A stretch of DNA of 64,000 bases from Streptomyces malaysiensis subsp. samsunensis (GCF_024519315.1 NZ_JANIIC010000044.1:1-64000); one strand, 5' to 3'. Counted from the first letter of the stretch, positions 51,784 to 60,946 are shown. Notes: generated by a model not told the origin, from the sequence alone. Made by a program: numbers and translations.

Positions 51784-52596
51784 CTAGGCGGCGAGCCCCA
51801 GGGCGGCCATCCGTTTGGTGTGGGCCTCGGTGATCCGGGAGAACATCCGGCCCACCTCCGCCAGGTCGAACCCGTCGGCCACCCCGCCGACCAGCATCGT
51901 GGAGAGCGCGTCGCGGTCCGCGACCACCCGCTGGGCCTGCGACAGCGCCTCGCCCATCAGCCGCCGCGCCCACAGCGCCAGCCGCCCGCCGACCCGCGGA
52001 TCGGCCTCGATCGCGGCACGCACCTTCTCGATCGCGAACGAGGCGTGTCCGGTGTCGTCGAGCACCTGGAGCACCAGATCGCGGGTGTCGGAATCCAGCC
52101 GGGCCGCGACCTCGCGGTAGAAGTCGCTGGCGATCGAGTCGCCCACGTACGCCTTGACCAGGCCCTCAAGCCAGTCGGACGGCGCGGTCTGGCGGTGGAA
52201 CCCGTCCAGCGCCGCCGCGAACGGCTCCATGGCCGCCGTCGGCTGCTCGCCGATCGCCGAGAGCCTGCCCCGGAGCCGCTCGAAGTGCTGGAACTCGGCG
52301 GACGCCATCTTCGCCAGCTCCGCCTTGTCCTCGAGCGTGGGCGCCAGCTTGGCGTCCTCCGCCAGCCGCTCGAAGGCGGCCAGCTCGCCGTAGGCGAGGG
52401 CGCCGAGCAGATCCACCACGGCGGCCCGGTACTGCGGATCGGCGGCCGCCGTGTCCCAGTCCTGGGCGGCGATCCCGGTGGGCTCCGGGGCCTTCTCCCC
52501 GCCGCCCTTCCCCGAAGCTGCGTGGTCCCCGGCGCGGTCCCCGGTGGTCGCGGCGGGCGTCTCAGCGGGCGTCTCAGGCGTGTCAGGCGTCTCCAT
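51784..52596 (-). CDS. Ferritin-like domain protein
   Basis: A 270-residue protein with a Pro/Thr/Glu-rich N-terminal tail of about 45 residues and a four-helix ferritin-like domain. Two Glu/His helices are visible (ALAYGELAAFERLAEDA and SAEFQHFERLRG), consistent with a di-iron site like tRNA-hydroxylase (MiaE-type) relatives. Mycobacterial Rv3210c holds the same place. The catalytic role is not established. The ATG at 52596 is a likely start though its binding site is weak; ATG 52647 would add 17 residues. It diverges from the DEAD-box helicase gene. Confidence 0.82.
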   Translation of the reverse strand: METPDTPETPAETPAATTGDRAGDHAASGKGGGEKAPEPTGIAAQDWDTAAADPQYRAAVVDLLGALAYGELAAFERLAEDAKLAPTLEDKAELAKMASAEFQHFERLRGRLSAIGEQPTAAMEPFAAALDGFHRQTAPSDWLEGLVKAYVGDSIASDFYREVAARLDSDTRDLVLQVLDDTGHASFAIEKVRAAIEADPRVGGRLALWARRLMGEALSQAQRVVADRDALSTMLVGGVADGFDLAEVGRMFSRITEAHTKRMAALGLAA

Positions 52597-52902
52597 GGAG
52601 CGCACAATAGCCCGCTCCGCGCCCCGGGGAAGGGCCTGGTCAGCCATGCCCCCGGATGCCCCGCATCGGACAGCCCGGTCACAGATGCGTACTTCCGGGG
52701 TACAGTGATAAATGCGCCCGTCGAGTATCGGCGGGTTGTTCCACGAATGCGGATGCCCGGTCGGTGGCCCGATCGGCTCCAAACCCGACCGCCCTCCGCG
52801 CGGCGCGCATCTGCGAATGCGCACGGCAGGAGGGACCCGCTCGCGGCGTGATCGCTCGAGCGAAGGCCGTGGTCCCGCGCCGAACCAGCCGCCCCCAGGC
52901 TG
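52597..52902. other. Divergent control region of ferritin-like and helicase genes
   Basis: A 306-bp divergent region. It holds a possible -10 (TACAGT at about 52701-52706) for rightward transcription, giving a helicase leader of about 190 nt. A C/G-rich stretch follows, with no second gene. I see no clear operator. Confidence 0.4.
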
Positions 52903-55401
52903 GTGCACCCGGGCGCCGTGCGACCCCCTTCGCCGCCTCCCGCCGCGCTCACAGAAGAGGCAAACATCCTGACCACCTTCCGAGAACTCGGGATCCTCCC
53001 CGAGACGGCCGAGGCCCTGGAAGCCGTCGGCATCACGTCCCCGTTCCCCATCCAGGAGATGACGCTTCCGGTCGCCCTCTCCGGCACCGACGTCATCGGC
53101 CAGGCCAAGACCGGCACCGGTAAGACGCTGGGCTTCGGCCTCCCCCTGCTGGAGCGCGTCATCGTCCCCGCGGACGTCGAGGCCGGCCGGGCCAAGCCCG
53201 AGCAGCTGTCCGACGCCCCGCAGGCGCTCGTGGTCGTCCCCACCCGCGAGCTGTGCCAGCAGGTGACCAACGACCTTCTGACCGCCGGTAAGGTCCGCGC
53301 CGTCCGCGTCGTGTCGATCTACGGCGGCCGCGCCTACGAACCGCAGGTCGAGGCCCTGAAGAAGGGCGTCGACGTGGTCGTCGGCACCCCGGGCCGGCTG
53401 CTGGACCTGGCGGGCCAGAAGAAGCTGCGGCTCTCCGCCGTCAAGGCGCTCGTCCTCGACGAGGCCGATGAGATGCTCGACCTGGGCTTCCTGCCCGACG
53501 TCGAGAAGATCATCCAGCTGCTGCCCGCCAAACGCCAGACGATGCTCTTCTCGGCCACCATGCCGGGCCAGGTCATCTCGCTGGCCCGGCGCTATATGTC
53601 GCAGCCCACGCACATCCGGGCCACCGCGCCGGACGACGAGGGCGCCACCGTGGCCAACATCACACAGCATGTCTTCCGCGCCCACTCCCTGGACAAGCCG
53701 GAGGTCGTGGCGCGCGTGCTGCAAGCCGAGGGCCGCGGCCTCGTGATGATCTTCTGCCGTACGAAGCGGACCGCCGCCGATATCGCCGATCAGCTCGCGC
53801 GCCGTGGGTTCGCCTCCGGCGCGGTCCATGGCGACCTCGGCCAGGGGGCCCGCGAGCAGGCGCTGCGCGCCTTCCGCAACGGCAAGGTCGACGTGCTGGT
53901 GTGCACCGACGTCGCCGCGCGCGGCATCGACGTCGAGGGCGTCACGCATGTGATCAACTACCAGTCGCCCGAGGACGAGAAGACCTATCTGCACCGCATC
54001 GGCCGTACGGGCCGCGCGGGCGCCTCGGGCACCGCCATCACGCTCGTCGACTGGGACGACATCCCGCGCTGGCAGCTGATCAACAAGGCGCTGGACCTGA
54101 CGTTCAACGAGCCGGAGGAGACGTACTCCACCTCCGAGCACCTCTACGAGCTGCTGAGCATCCCCGAGGGCACCACCGGTGTGCTCCCGCGTGCCGAGCG
54201 CACCCGGGCCGGACTCGCCGCCGAGGAGATCGAGGACCTGGGCGAGACCGGGGGCCGGGCCGGCCGCGGCCGCCGGGCCGCCGCCCCGGCCAAGGAGGAG
54301 CGCCCCGCGCGCAACCGCCGGGTGCGGCGCCGCACCCGTGGCGGTCTGACCCTGGACGGCGAGGGTGCCCCGGAGGGGGCGACGGCGGCCGAGTCCGCCG
54401 CCGACACCGCCGAGGGCGCCACCGAGCCCCGTAGGCCCCGCCGACGCCGCCGTACGCGCGGCGGTCTGGCGCCGGCCGCCCCCGAGGCGGCCACGGCCGC
54501 CGTCGACACGGCGGAGGCGGCCCAGCCGGAGGCGGAGGCGGCAGACGCCCCCGCCAAGCCGCGCCGCCGCCGCACCCGGGGCGCCGCCAAGGCCGCCGAG
54601 TCGGCGACAGCGGCGGTCGAGACCGCCGAGGGCGCCACGGAGGAGTCCGCGAGCGCCATCGAGGCGGCGGAGACGGCCGTGGCGACGGCGGAGGCTCCGG
54701 AGACCGTGGAGGCCGTGGAGGCTCCCGCCAAGCCGCGCCGCCGCACCCGCGCCAAGGCAGCCGAGGCCACCGAGACCGTCGAGACGGCCGAAGGCACCAC
54801 CGAGGCCCCTGACGCCGACGAAGCCGCCAAGCCGCGGCGCCGGACCCGCGCCAAGGCCGCCGAGGCGGCCCAGACCGCCGTGGAGACGGCCGAGGGTACG
54901 ACGGAAGCCGCAGAGGCTCCCGCCAAGCCGCGCCGCCGTACGCGTGCCAAGGCGGCCGAGGCGGCCCAGACCGCCGTGGAAGCGGCCGAGGGCACGGCGG
55001 ACGCGGTGAAGGCCGCCGGGACCGCCGAGGCGCTGCCGGAGGCCGCAGAGGCCCCCGCCAAGCCCCGCCGCCGCACCCGCACCAAGGCAGCCGAGGCCAC
55101 CGAGACGGCCGAAGGCACCACGGAGGCCACCGACGCCGGTGAGGCCGCCAAGCCCCGGCGCCGCACCCGCGCCACCGCCAAGGCCGACACCGCCGACGCA
55201 CAGCCTGAGGCGGAGGCCGCCGAGGCTCCCGCCAAGCCGCGCCGCACTCGCGCCAAGGCGGCCAAGGCCGAACCCGAGGCTGGGGCTGAGGCTGAGGCCG
55301 GGACCGGGGCCGACGAGGCCGCGCCCGCCAAGCCCCGGCGCCGGACCCGCGCCAAGGCGGCCGAGGCCGCCGAGGCCGCCGAGGCCGCGGTCGAGGGCTG
55401 A
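52903..55401 (+). CDS. DEAD-box RNA helicase with repetitive charged tail
   Basis: An RNA helicase of up to 832 residues. Q motif SPFPIQEMTLP, Walker A AKTGTGKT (68-75), PTRELC, DEAD near 186-189, SAT, and the HRIGRTGRAG motif are all present. The core ends near residue 430. The remaining 400 residues are Ala/Glu-rich with about a dozen copies of a basic PAKPRRRTRAK-like unit spaced by acidic Ala/Thr/Glu stretches, probably a disordered RNA-binding or phase-separating tail (inference). The start is uncertain: GTG 52903 and 52918 have weak sites, whereas GAGG sits 9 nt before a CTG at 52969 that would give the family-typical LTTFRELG start. Confidence 0.9.
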   Translation: MHPGAVRPPSPPPAALTEEANILTTFRELGILPETAEALEAVGITSPFPIQEMTLPVALSGTDVIGQAKTGTGKTLGFGLPLLERVIVPADVEAGRAKPEQLSDAPQALVVVPTRELCQQVTNDLLTAGKVRAVRVVSIYGGRAYEPQVEALKKGVDVVVGTPGRLLDLAGQKKLRLSAVKALVLDEADEMLDLGFLPDVEKIIQLLPAKRQTMLFSATMPGQVISLARRYMSQPTHIRATAPDDEGATVANITQHVFRAHSLDKPEVVARVLQAEGRGLVMIFCRTKRTAADIADQLARRGFASGAVHGDLGQGAREQALRAFRNGKVDVLVCTDVAARGIDVEGVTHVINYQSPEDEKTYLHRIGRTGRAGASGTAITLVDWDDIPRWQLINKALDLTFNEPEETYSTSEHLYELLSIPEGTTGVLPRAERTRAGLAAEEIEDLGETGGRAGRGRRAAAPAKEERPARNRRVRRRTRGGLTLDGEGAPEGATAAESAADTAEGATEPRRPRRRRRTRGGLAPAAPEAATAAVDTAEAAQPEAEAADAPAKPRRRRTRGAAKAAESATAAVETAEGATEESASAIEAAETAVATAEAPETVEAVEAPAKPRRRTRAKAAEATETVETAEGTTEAPDADEAAKPRRRTRAKAAEAAQTAVETAEGTTEAAEAPAKPRRRTRAKAAEAAQTAVEAAEGTADAVKAAGTAEALPEAAEAPAKPRRRTRTKAAEATETAEGTTEATDAGEAAKPRRRTRATAKADTADAQPEAEAAEAPAKPRRTRAKAAKAEPEAGAEAEAGTGADEAAPAKPRRRTRAKAAEAAEAAEAAVEG

Positions 55402-55422
55402 CACGGCACCGCGTGACAGCAC

Positions 55423-55470
55423 ACGCCCAGGGGCCCGCACCGCGACACCGTGGTGTGGGCCCCTGGGTGT
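55423..55470 (+). terminator. Terminator after the DEAD-box helicase gene
   Basis: An 18-pair stem with two G-U pairs (55423-55440 with 55453-55470) closes a 12-nt loop, 21 bp after the helicase stop. Confidence 0.8.
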
Positions 55471-55509
55471 TCACGTGCCGTTTCCCACGAGCTGTATAGC
55501 CTCATCCCC

Positions 55510-56376
55510 ATGAGCAGGCCGCCCTTCCTCACACTGCCCGCGAGCGCCCGCGCGTACCGTCTCCGCACCGCGCGCGGGGAGTTCGCCGTCCATGACGCGC
55601 GGCCCGCTTCGGCGGCGCGCGGGACCGTCCTGCTGGTCCCGGGGTTCACCGGGAGCAAGGAGGACTTCATCGCGCTGCTGGAGCCGCTCGCCGCGGCCGG
55701 CTTCCGGGCCGTCGCCGTCGACGGGCGCGGGCAGCACGAGAGTCCTGGCCCCCGTAAGGAGGCCGCGTACGCCCGGAACGAGCTGGCCCTGGACCTGCTC
55801 GCGCAGGCCACCGCCCTGAGCGCGGCGACCGAGGACCCCGTCCATCTGCTCGGGCATTCGCTCGGCGGGCTGATCTCACGGGCCGCCGTACTGCGCGACC
55901 CGGGGGCGTTCGCCTCACTGACGATCATGAGTTCCGGCCCGGCGGCCATCTCCTCCCCGCAGCGCGCCCGGATCAAGCTGCTGATCGACGCGCTGACCGT
56001 GATGGACATGGAGTCCGTATGGCAGGCGATGCGCGAGCTGGATCCGCCCGAGGCGGCCGACGAGGCGACACCGCCCGGGGTGGCGGAGTTCCTGCATCAG
56101 CGCTGGCTGGGGACCGTACCCGAGCAGCTGATCGTCACGGGGCGGCAGCTGTCAGAGGAGCCGGACCGGGTCGATGAGCTGGCGGCGCTGCGGCTGCGCA
56201 CCCATGTGCTGTCCGGCGAGGCGGACTACGCCTGGCCGGTGCCGCTGATCGACGAGATGGCCGAACGGCTGGCCGCCCGCCGGACCGTGATCGAGGGCGC
56301 CGGGCACTCCCCCAACACCGAGCGGGCCCACCCCACCGCCGACGCCCTGGTCTCCTTCTGGCGCGACGTGGGCTGA
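55510..56376 (+). CDS. Alpha/beta fold hydrolase
   Basis: A 288-residue alpha/beta hydrolase. The oxyanion loop LVPGFTGSKEDF (42-53), nucleophile Ser117 in GHSLGGL, the later Asp (SGEADYAWPV) and a C-terminal His in GAGHSPNTE make a full triad. A cap domain occupies about 150-215. Substrate unknown. No signal peptide. It is separated from the helicase gene by a strong terminator, so it has its own promoter, and it converges on the NYN gene. Confidence 0.88.
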   Translation: MSRPPFLTLPASARAYRLRTARGEFAVHDARPASAARGTVLLVPGFTGSKEDFIALLEPLAAAGFRAVAVDGRGQHESPGPRKEAAYARNELALDLLAQATALSAATEDPVHLLGHSLGGLISRAAVLRDPGAFASLTIMSSGPAAISSPQRARIKLLIDALTVMDMESVWQAMRELDPPEAADEATPPGVAEFLHQRWLGTVPEQLIVTGRQLSEEPDRVDELAALRLRTHVLSGEADYAWPVPLIDEMAERLAARRTVIEGAGHSPNTERAHPTADALVSFWRDVG

Positions 56377-56426
56377 ACCCGAGGACGTCGCCGTCGTCGC
56401 CGAGCCGGAGGCGGATCGGAAGGCGC

Positions 56427-57356
56427 TCAGTACTGCGCCTGGAGATGCTCCCAGAACCCGTCCCGCAGGGCGCGCCGCAGATCGGCGTGGGCGCGCAGCG
56501 AGAGCCGCAGCAGCCCCTCCGCGTCGATCAGCAGCTCCTGGTCCACGGAGCCGGGCAGATAGGGGTGGCCCGGCAGCAGGTCCGCGAGGGTCTCCCGACC
56601 GCGTGAGGACAGCCACTGGGCGGCGATCTGCGCCCCGACGAAGCGCACCTCGTCCCGGGTCGGGGCGGGCCCGCACAGCGGCGCGTCGCCGTTCGGCTCG
56701 TAGCCGGTGGCCCGCCGGGTGACATACGGCTTACAGAAGTCGAGGTCGAAGGTGCGCTGGCTGTCGACCTCCCACAGCAGCGGCTCGGCCTGGTTGCGCC
56801 CGTCGAGGGCCTCGATGCCCCACAGGTGGACGCGGGCCCCGTAGCCCTGGGCCGCCTCGACGGCGGAGACCAGGTCCTCGTCGCCGCCGATCAGCACGGC
56901 GTCGCCGATGGCGCGGTGGCGGGCGAGGGACTCCAGGTCGGAGCGGATGAGCGAGTCGACGCCCTTCTGCTGGTTGTTGGCGTTGAGGTTGCCGAGCCGG
57001 ACCTTGACGTCGGGCAGCTCCGCGATGCTCTGCTGCTCCGCTGTGTGGATCCGGCGCCGGGCGCCGTCGAACCAGTAGACGCGCAGCAGCCTGCTGTCCG
57101 GGAAGATCGTGCGCGCCTTGTCGATGAACGCCTCGATGAGCCCCTCGGCGTCCAGCTCGAACGCGCGGCGGTCCTCCGTGCCCGCGACGAGGCGGCCGGC
57201 GGCCGCGTAGACATACCCCGCGTCAACGAAGATCGCGTGGGTCGAGGGTGTGGTCGCGACCTCGGCGAGCACCCGCTGAAGCAGCTCGTTGGTGCGCTCG
57301 ATGCCCGCGGCGATCGAGGCGAGGTCTGGTTGGCCCGGAGGCGTGGCTTCACTCAT
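56427..57356 (-). CDS. NYN domain (PIN-like) putative ribonuclease
   Basis: A 309-residue protein with an NYN/LabA-type PIN-like nuclease domain at residues 38-205. The acidic metal-binding residues are visible: Asp45 in AIFVDAGYV, Asp134 in KGVDSLIRSD and Asp159 in IGGDEDLV. Such domains cut RNA in a metal-dependent way. The C-terminal 100 residues are a helical extension (LLPGHPYLPGSVDQELLI) common in Streptomyces members. A target RNA is not evident. It faces away from the small 50-aa gene across a 215-bp control region. Confidence 0.88.
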   Translation of the reverse strand: MSEATPPGQPDLASIAAGIERTNELLQRVLAEVATTPSTHAIFVDAGYVYAAAGRLVAGTEDRRAFELDAEGLIEAFIDKARTIFPDSRLLRVYWFDGARRRIHTAEQQSIAELPDVKVRLGNLNANNQQKGVDSLIRSDLESLARHRAIGDAVLIGGDEDLVSAVEAAQGYGARVHLWGIEALDGRNQAEPLLWEVDSQRTFDLDFCKPYVTRRATGYEPNGDAPLCGPAPTRDEVRFVGAQIAAQWLSSRGRETLADLLPGHPYLPGSVDQELLIDAEGLLRLSLRAHADLRRALRDGFWEHLQAQY

Positions 57357-57571
57357 ACGCGGTTCATTCTCCGGGCGGCCTCATGAGGGGCACAACCGGA
57401 CCCCACCCCCGCCGCCGGAAGGTATTTAGGCTGCGAAAAATTTTTATTAGCGTAGGGAATGTTTTCGGGGGACGCCCTCGTTGAACAGGTACAGGAGGGC
57501 GCGGCAGCGACGCTGCGCGGCTCCGTACACATCAAGTTCTCCTTCAGGAGGATCAGACGAAGGGAGAAGCC
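57357..57571 (+). promoter_or_regulatory. AT-rich divergent control region with leader hairpin
   Basis: A 215-bp region between the NYN gene and the 50-aa gene. An unusually AT-rich spot (GAAAAATTTTTATTAG at about 57434-57450) suggests a promoter. Downstream a 7-bp hairpin (57473-57479 with 57495-57501) lies in the presumed leader. No defined -10/-35 pair can be asserted. Confidence 0.45.
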
Positions 57572-57724
57572 TTGCGCTTCGAGATCATGCGCCTTGACGA
57601 TGTCGATGGCACCGCCATCGAGAGCACCGTCGTAGACGCCGCCTCCGTCAACCGGATCGTGCAGCAGGCCGCCGCTATCGGCCAGCGCATCTACATCCGC
57701 CCAGCCGACACCGTAGCCCGGTAG
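57572..57724 (+). CDS. Conserved 50-aa Streptomyces protein
   Basis: A 50-residue protein read from a TTG start at 57572 with GGGAG 6 nt upstream. The sequence begins RFEIMRLDDVDGT after the start and ends QRIYIRPADTVAR. I recall near-identical short proteins as widely conserved in Streptomyces; function unknown. No cysteines or membrane helix. The alternating hydrophobic pattern suggests a small beta-rich fold. A strong terminator follows 31 bp later, so it is monocistronic. The leader upstream is unusually AT-rich. Confidence 0.78.
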   Translation: MRFEIMRLDDVDGTAIESTVVDAASVNRIVQQAAAIGQRIYIRPADTVAR

Positions 57725-57755
57725 TGCCGTAAGGCCCTACAGCCGCACAGAGCGT

Positions 57756-57791
57756 CGAGCGCCCCCGTACGCGACGGTACGGGGGCGCTCG
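57756..57791. terminator. Bidirectional terminator between the 50-aa gene and marC-type gene
   Basis: A perfect 15-bp stem (57756-57770 with 57777-57791) around a 6-nt loop between converging genes. Confidence 0.85.
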
Positions 57792-57798
57792 TGGCATG

Positions 57799-58404
57799 TC
57801 AGGCCGTGTGGGCCACCTGGATGACACCGTTGATGATCTGCTGCACCGCGATGGCGGAGAGCATCATCCCGGACAGCCGGGTGACCAGCACCACTCCGCC
57901 TTCCTTGATCACGCGAATGATCAGCAGGGAGTAGCGCATGGTGAGCCAGAGCACGCCGTGCATGGCCGCGATCGCGCACCACACCGCCACCTGATCACCG
58001 ACCCCATGGGCGTGCTGGACGGCGAGGATCACCGAGACGATCGCGCCCGGTCCCGCCAGCAGCGGCATGCCGAGCGGCACGAGCGCGACATTGACGTCCT
58101 TGGTCTGGGTCGGCTCGTCGTTCTTACCGGTCAGCAGATCGAGCGCGATCAGCAGAAGCAGCAGCCCGCCCGCGATCATCAGCGCGGGGACCGAGACATG
58201 CAGATAGTCGAGGATCTGCTGACCGCCGATGCCGAAGACGGCTATGACGCCGAAGGCGACGGCCGCCGCCTGGCCCGCCATCCTGCGCTGCACCTTGACC
58301 GGACGGCCCGAGGTCAGCCCGAGGAAGATGGGCGTGATGCCCGGCGGGTCCATGATCACGAAAAGGGTGAGAAAGAGGGATCCGAATACGGCGACGTCGA
58401 ACAC
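57799..58404 (-). CDS. MarC family integral membrane protein
   Basis: A 201-residue MarC/YhgN-type protein with about six membrane helices (DPPGITPIFLGLTSG near residue 19 and GMPLLAGPGAIVSVILAV near 111 are the paired signature loops). The family was once linked to multiple antibiotic resistance, but that link has been withdrawn; transport substrate unknown. GTG start. It lies 125 bp downstream of the PHP phosphoesterase gene on the same strand and may share its transcript. Confidence 0.9.
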   Translation of the reverse strand: MFDVAVFGSLFLTLFVIMDPPGITPIFLGLTSGRPVKVQRRMAGQAAAVAFGVIAVFGIGGQQILDYLHVSVPALMIAGGLLLLLIALDLLTGKNDEPTQTKDVNVALVPLGMPLLAGPGAIVSVILAVQHAHGVGDQVAVWCAIAAMHGVLWLTMRYSLLIIRVIKEGGVVLVTRLSGMMLSAIAVQQIINGVIQVAHTA

Positions 58405-58529
58405 GGTGAATTGCCTTGCGAGGGACGAGTACGAGGACGAGCGGCGGTGCCGTGCCGATGCGGCACGGAAACGCGGGGCAGGCGCGGGAAGGGGCCGGGA
58501 CGGGAAGAGCGAGAACGGACGGGGTCCGC

Positions 58530-59384
58530 TCAGCCGCCCGTGCCCGGCACCGGGAAGGCCCCGGTCGCCCGGCGCACGATCTCTCCGTAGACCTCGGGAT
58601 CGGTCGTGTACTCACCGAGCCGACACGCCTTACGGCTGCCGTGGTAGTCGCTGGAGCCGGTGGTGAGCAGACCGAGCTCGGCGGCGAGACCGCGCAGCCG
58701 CTTACGGGTGTCCTCGCCATGGTCCATGTGGTCGACCTCGATGCCGTCCAGGCCCGCCGCCGCCAGCTCGCCGATCGCGCTCTCCGGGACGCACTGGCCC
58801 CGCTTGACGGCCAGCGGATGGGCGAAGACCGCGACCCCGCCGGCGCCCTTGACCAGCCGGATCGCCTCGAAGGGGTCCAGCTCGTGCTTCTCCACATGCG
58901 CGCGGCCGCCGTCGGCCAGCCAGTCCGGGGTGAAGGCGTCCGAGACGCTCTCCACGACGCCCAGCTCGACCAGCGCGGTGGCGATATGCGGCCGCCCCAC
59001 GGCGCCGTCCCCGGCGATCTCCGCCACCCGATCCCAGGTGATCGGCACATCCAGCTCACGCAGCTTGGCGACCATCGCCTGGGCCCGGGGCACCCGGTCG
59101 TCGCGCACCAGCTCGCGCTCGCGCGACAGCTCGGGCTCGACCGGGTCGAAGAGGTACGCCAGCATGTGCAGGCTGACCCCGTTCAGACGGCAGGACAGCT
59201 CGGCGCCGGTGACCAGCGTCAGCCCGGCGGGCAGCGCCCGGGTCGCCTCCTCGTAGCCGCCTACGATGTCGTGGTCGGTGAGCGCGATGACGTCCAGACC
59301 CTCGGCGACGGCGTTGCGCACCAGCTCGGCGGGGGTGTCCGTACCGTCCGACGCAGTGGAGTGGGTGTGCAGATCGATGCGCAC
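58530..59384 (-). CDS. PHP domain phosphoesterase
   Basis: A 284-residue PHP-domain protein. Metal-binding motifs are clear: HTHS (6-9), LTDHD (35-39), GAELSC, FAHPLAVKR, and SSDYHGS. This architecture fits 3',5'-nucleoside bisphosphate phosphatase/RNase AM (TrpH/YciV), which clears pAp-type nucleotides and matures RNA 5' ends. The GTG at 59384 is chosen for GGAG 9 nt upstream; the family starts with RIDLHTHS. Cytoplasmic. Confidence 0.9.
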   Translation of the reverse strand: MRIDLHTHSTASDGTDTPAELVRNAVAEGLDVIALTDHDIVGGYEEATRALPAGLTLVTGAELSCRLNGVSLHMLAYLFDPVEPELSRERELVRDDRVPRAQAMVAKLRELDVPITWDRVAEIAGDGAVGRPHIATALVELGVVESVSDAFTPDWLADGGRAHVEKHELDPFEAIRLVKGAGGVAVFAHPLAVKRGQCVPESAIGELAAAGLDGIEVDHMDHGEDTRKRLRGLAAELGLLTTGSSDYHGSRKACRLGEYTTDPEVYGEIVRRATGAFPVPGTGG

Positions 59385-59564
59385 GGCACGGACTCCAAGC
59401 TGCGTTCGGGATGGACCTAGGTGATGCCCCAGCATAACCACGCCCGGACAGGCCGGTGTCAGCGCCCCCGGGCCCGCGCATCAGCCACCGGCAGCGGCGG
59501 AACTCCCAGTGCCAGAACACCGGCGGCTGAGCTCCAACGGTGAAACGCCGACGGCGAAAAGGGC

Positions 59565-60206
59565 TCAGGGCGTGAGCAGCCTCGGTGAGAGCGCCCCGCA
59601 GGGCACCAGGTCGACCTCGGCGCCCGCGTCCCGCAGATCGGTGAGCACCATCTCGTCGTACATCAGCAGCCCGGTCTGCTCGGGCCAGACGACCGCCCAC
59701 AGCCACAGCCCGCACGCCTCGCCCGCGAAGACCGCGCGGTCGTCCGGGGTGCCCTCGACATGCCACAGCGGGGTGGGCCGCCCGGCGGCCAACACCTTGA
59801 CGTGCGGCGGCTTGTCCACCCGCATCCCCGGCCCCGGGTCGGGCCCCGGGATGCCCGCGAAGCGCGCGCCGAGCCCGACGCCCAGCTCCTCGGCGATCAG
59901 CAGCAGCTCCCCCACGCCGCCCAGCGGCCCCGGGCCGGAACAGGCAACGGCGGTGGCGCGGCCGCCGCTGCGGTCGTCCCCGGCGCAGGCCACCCCCGTG
60001 AACAGCCAGCCCACGGGCAGCGGCCACGGCATCCATACGGGCACCCGGGCGCGGTTGGTGACCACCACGAGTGCTTCGACGCTCGGCGGAACGACCGGCT
60101 GGAGGGGGTGCACCGTGCCATGCACTCCGCACTGCCAGGAGTCGGCGAAGAGACCGGGCGCTCGCACCCGGCCACCGCACTTCGGGCAACTGGGTTCGCC
60201 CCTCAT
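59565..60206 (-). CDS. Zinc-ribbon protein, DUF6758-like
   Basis: A 213-residue protein that begins MRGEPSCPKCGGRVRAP and has two more Cys/His positions (SWQCGVHG), forming a short zinc ribbon. The rest is Trp-rich (VWMPWPLPVGWLFTGVACAG, ACGLWLWAVVWPEQTG), with no membrane-spanning helix that is certain. It fits a Streptomyces family I recall as DUF6758; function unknown. The ATG at 60206 is close to the zinc ribbon as expected. It is co-directional with the suppressor-of-fused-like gene upstream, separated by a hairpin. Confidence 0.75.
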   Translation of the reverse strand: MRGEPSCPKCGGRVRAPGLFADSWQCGVHGTVHPLQPVVPPSVEALVVVTNRARVPVWMPWPLPVGWLFTGVACAGDDRSGGRATAVACSGPGPLGGVGELLLIAEELGVGLGARFAGIPGPDPGPGMRVDKPPHVKVLAAGRPTPLWHVEGTPDDRAVFAGEACGLWLWAVVWPEQTGLLMYDEMVLTDLRDAGAEVDLVPCGALSPRLLTP

Positions 60207-60270
60207 AGGGCCCCACGGTCCTCCCCGGTCGTCGTCGCGTCAAGGACGATCACCCGTCCGGAGGTCACTT

Positions 60271-60308
60271 CCCGCAAGAGTTCCCCACCGGTGCCCGGCT
60301 CTTGCGGG
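60271..60308 (-). terminator. Terminator after the suppressor-of-fused-like gene
   Basis: A perfect 10-bp inverted repeat (CCCGCAAGAG at 60271-60280 with its complement at 60299-60308), 18-nt loop, 32 bp after the stop codon on the minus strand. Confidence 0.7.
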
Positions 60309-60340
60309 CCCGGCGGGTCCTCCCCGCGGACATACGGGTC

Positions 60341-60946
60341 TCAGCCCGTCAGCGGCACCCCGGAGCGCACCGGGTCGCGCAGATCCGTACCGTGCCGCAG
60401 CCAGCGGTCCTGGAGGGCGCCGGCGCCGTGCACCCGCTTCCACGCCGCCTCGTTCGCGGTCATCGGCAGCAGCGGCAGGAAGCGCACCGGCTCCATGGGC
60501 TCGAGCAGCTCCAAGTCCTCGACCAGGCCGCCCGGTTCGGCGACCAGGACGGTGGTGTAGGGCGCCCCGGGCCACAGCGGCCCGCCGAGGTCCAGCGACG
60601 CGCCGGGGGTCACCACGACCCCCTCGACCTGGGGCGAGGCGGCCAGTACGGCGAGCGGCCGGAGCACCTCGTCGAGGACGGAGAGGTCGGGGCCGCGGCC
60701 GCCGGCCCGTACGGTCAGCACCAGCTCGGCGCGCGGCCCGTGCAGGGGGTCGGCGACGGCGGCGGTCGGGCTGGTCATCGGATGGGCCGACATGCCGAGG
60801 GTGGCGTAGCGGATCACATCGCTGTCGTCCCGGAATCGCAGCACCTCGATGCGGTCCGTACCGACGAAGGTGACGGCGGCGCGGGCGTCCGGCTCGCCCA
60901 GCACGGTGATCAACCGGGCCTCGACCAGCTGAAGAACGTCTGACAT
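60341..60946 (-). CDS. Suppressor of fused (SUFU)-like domain protein
   Basis: A 201-residue protein. The SUFU-like domain shows VIRYATLGMSAHPM, RAELVLTVRA, FLPLLPMTANEAAWKRVHGA and the family spacing around them. In animals SUFU controls Hedgehog signalling, but the bacterial domain is widespread as an immunity-like or stand-alone protein of unknown role. Cytoplasmic, no signal peptide. The ATG at 60946 has only a weak binding site; an in-frame start at 60979 would add 11 residues without homology. Confidence 0.85.
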   Translation of the reverse strand: MSDVLQLVEARLITVLGEPDARAAVTFVGTDRIEVLRFRDDSDVIRYATLGMSAHPMTSPTAAVADPLHGPRAELVLTVRAGGRGPDLSVLDEVLRPLAVLAASPQVEGVVVTPGASLDLGGPLWPGAPYTTVLVAEPGGLVEDLELLEPMEPVRFLPLLPMTANEAAWKRVHGAGALQDRWLRHGTDLRDPVRSGVPLTG

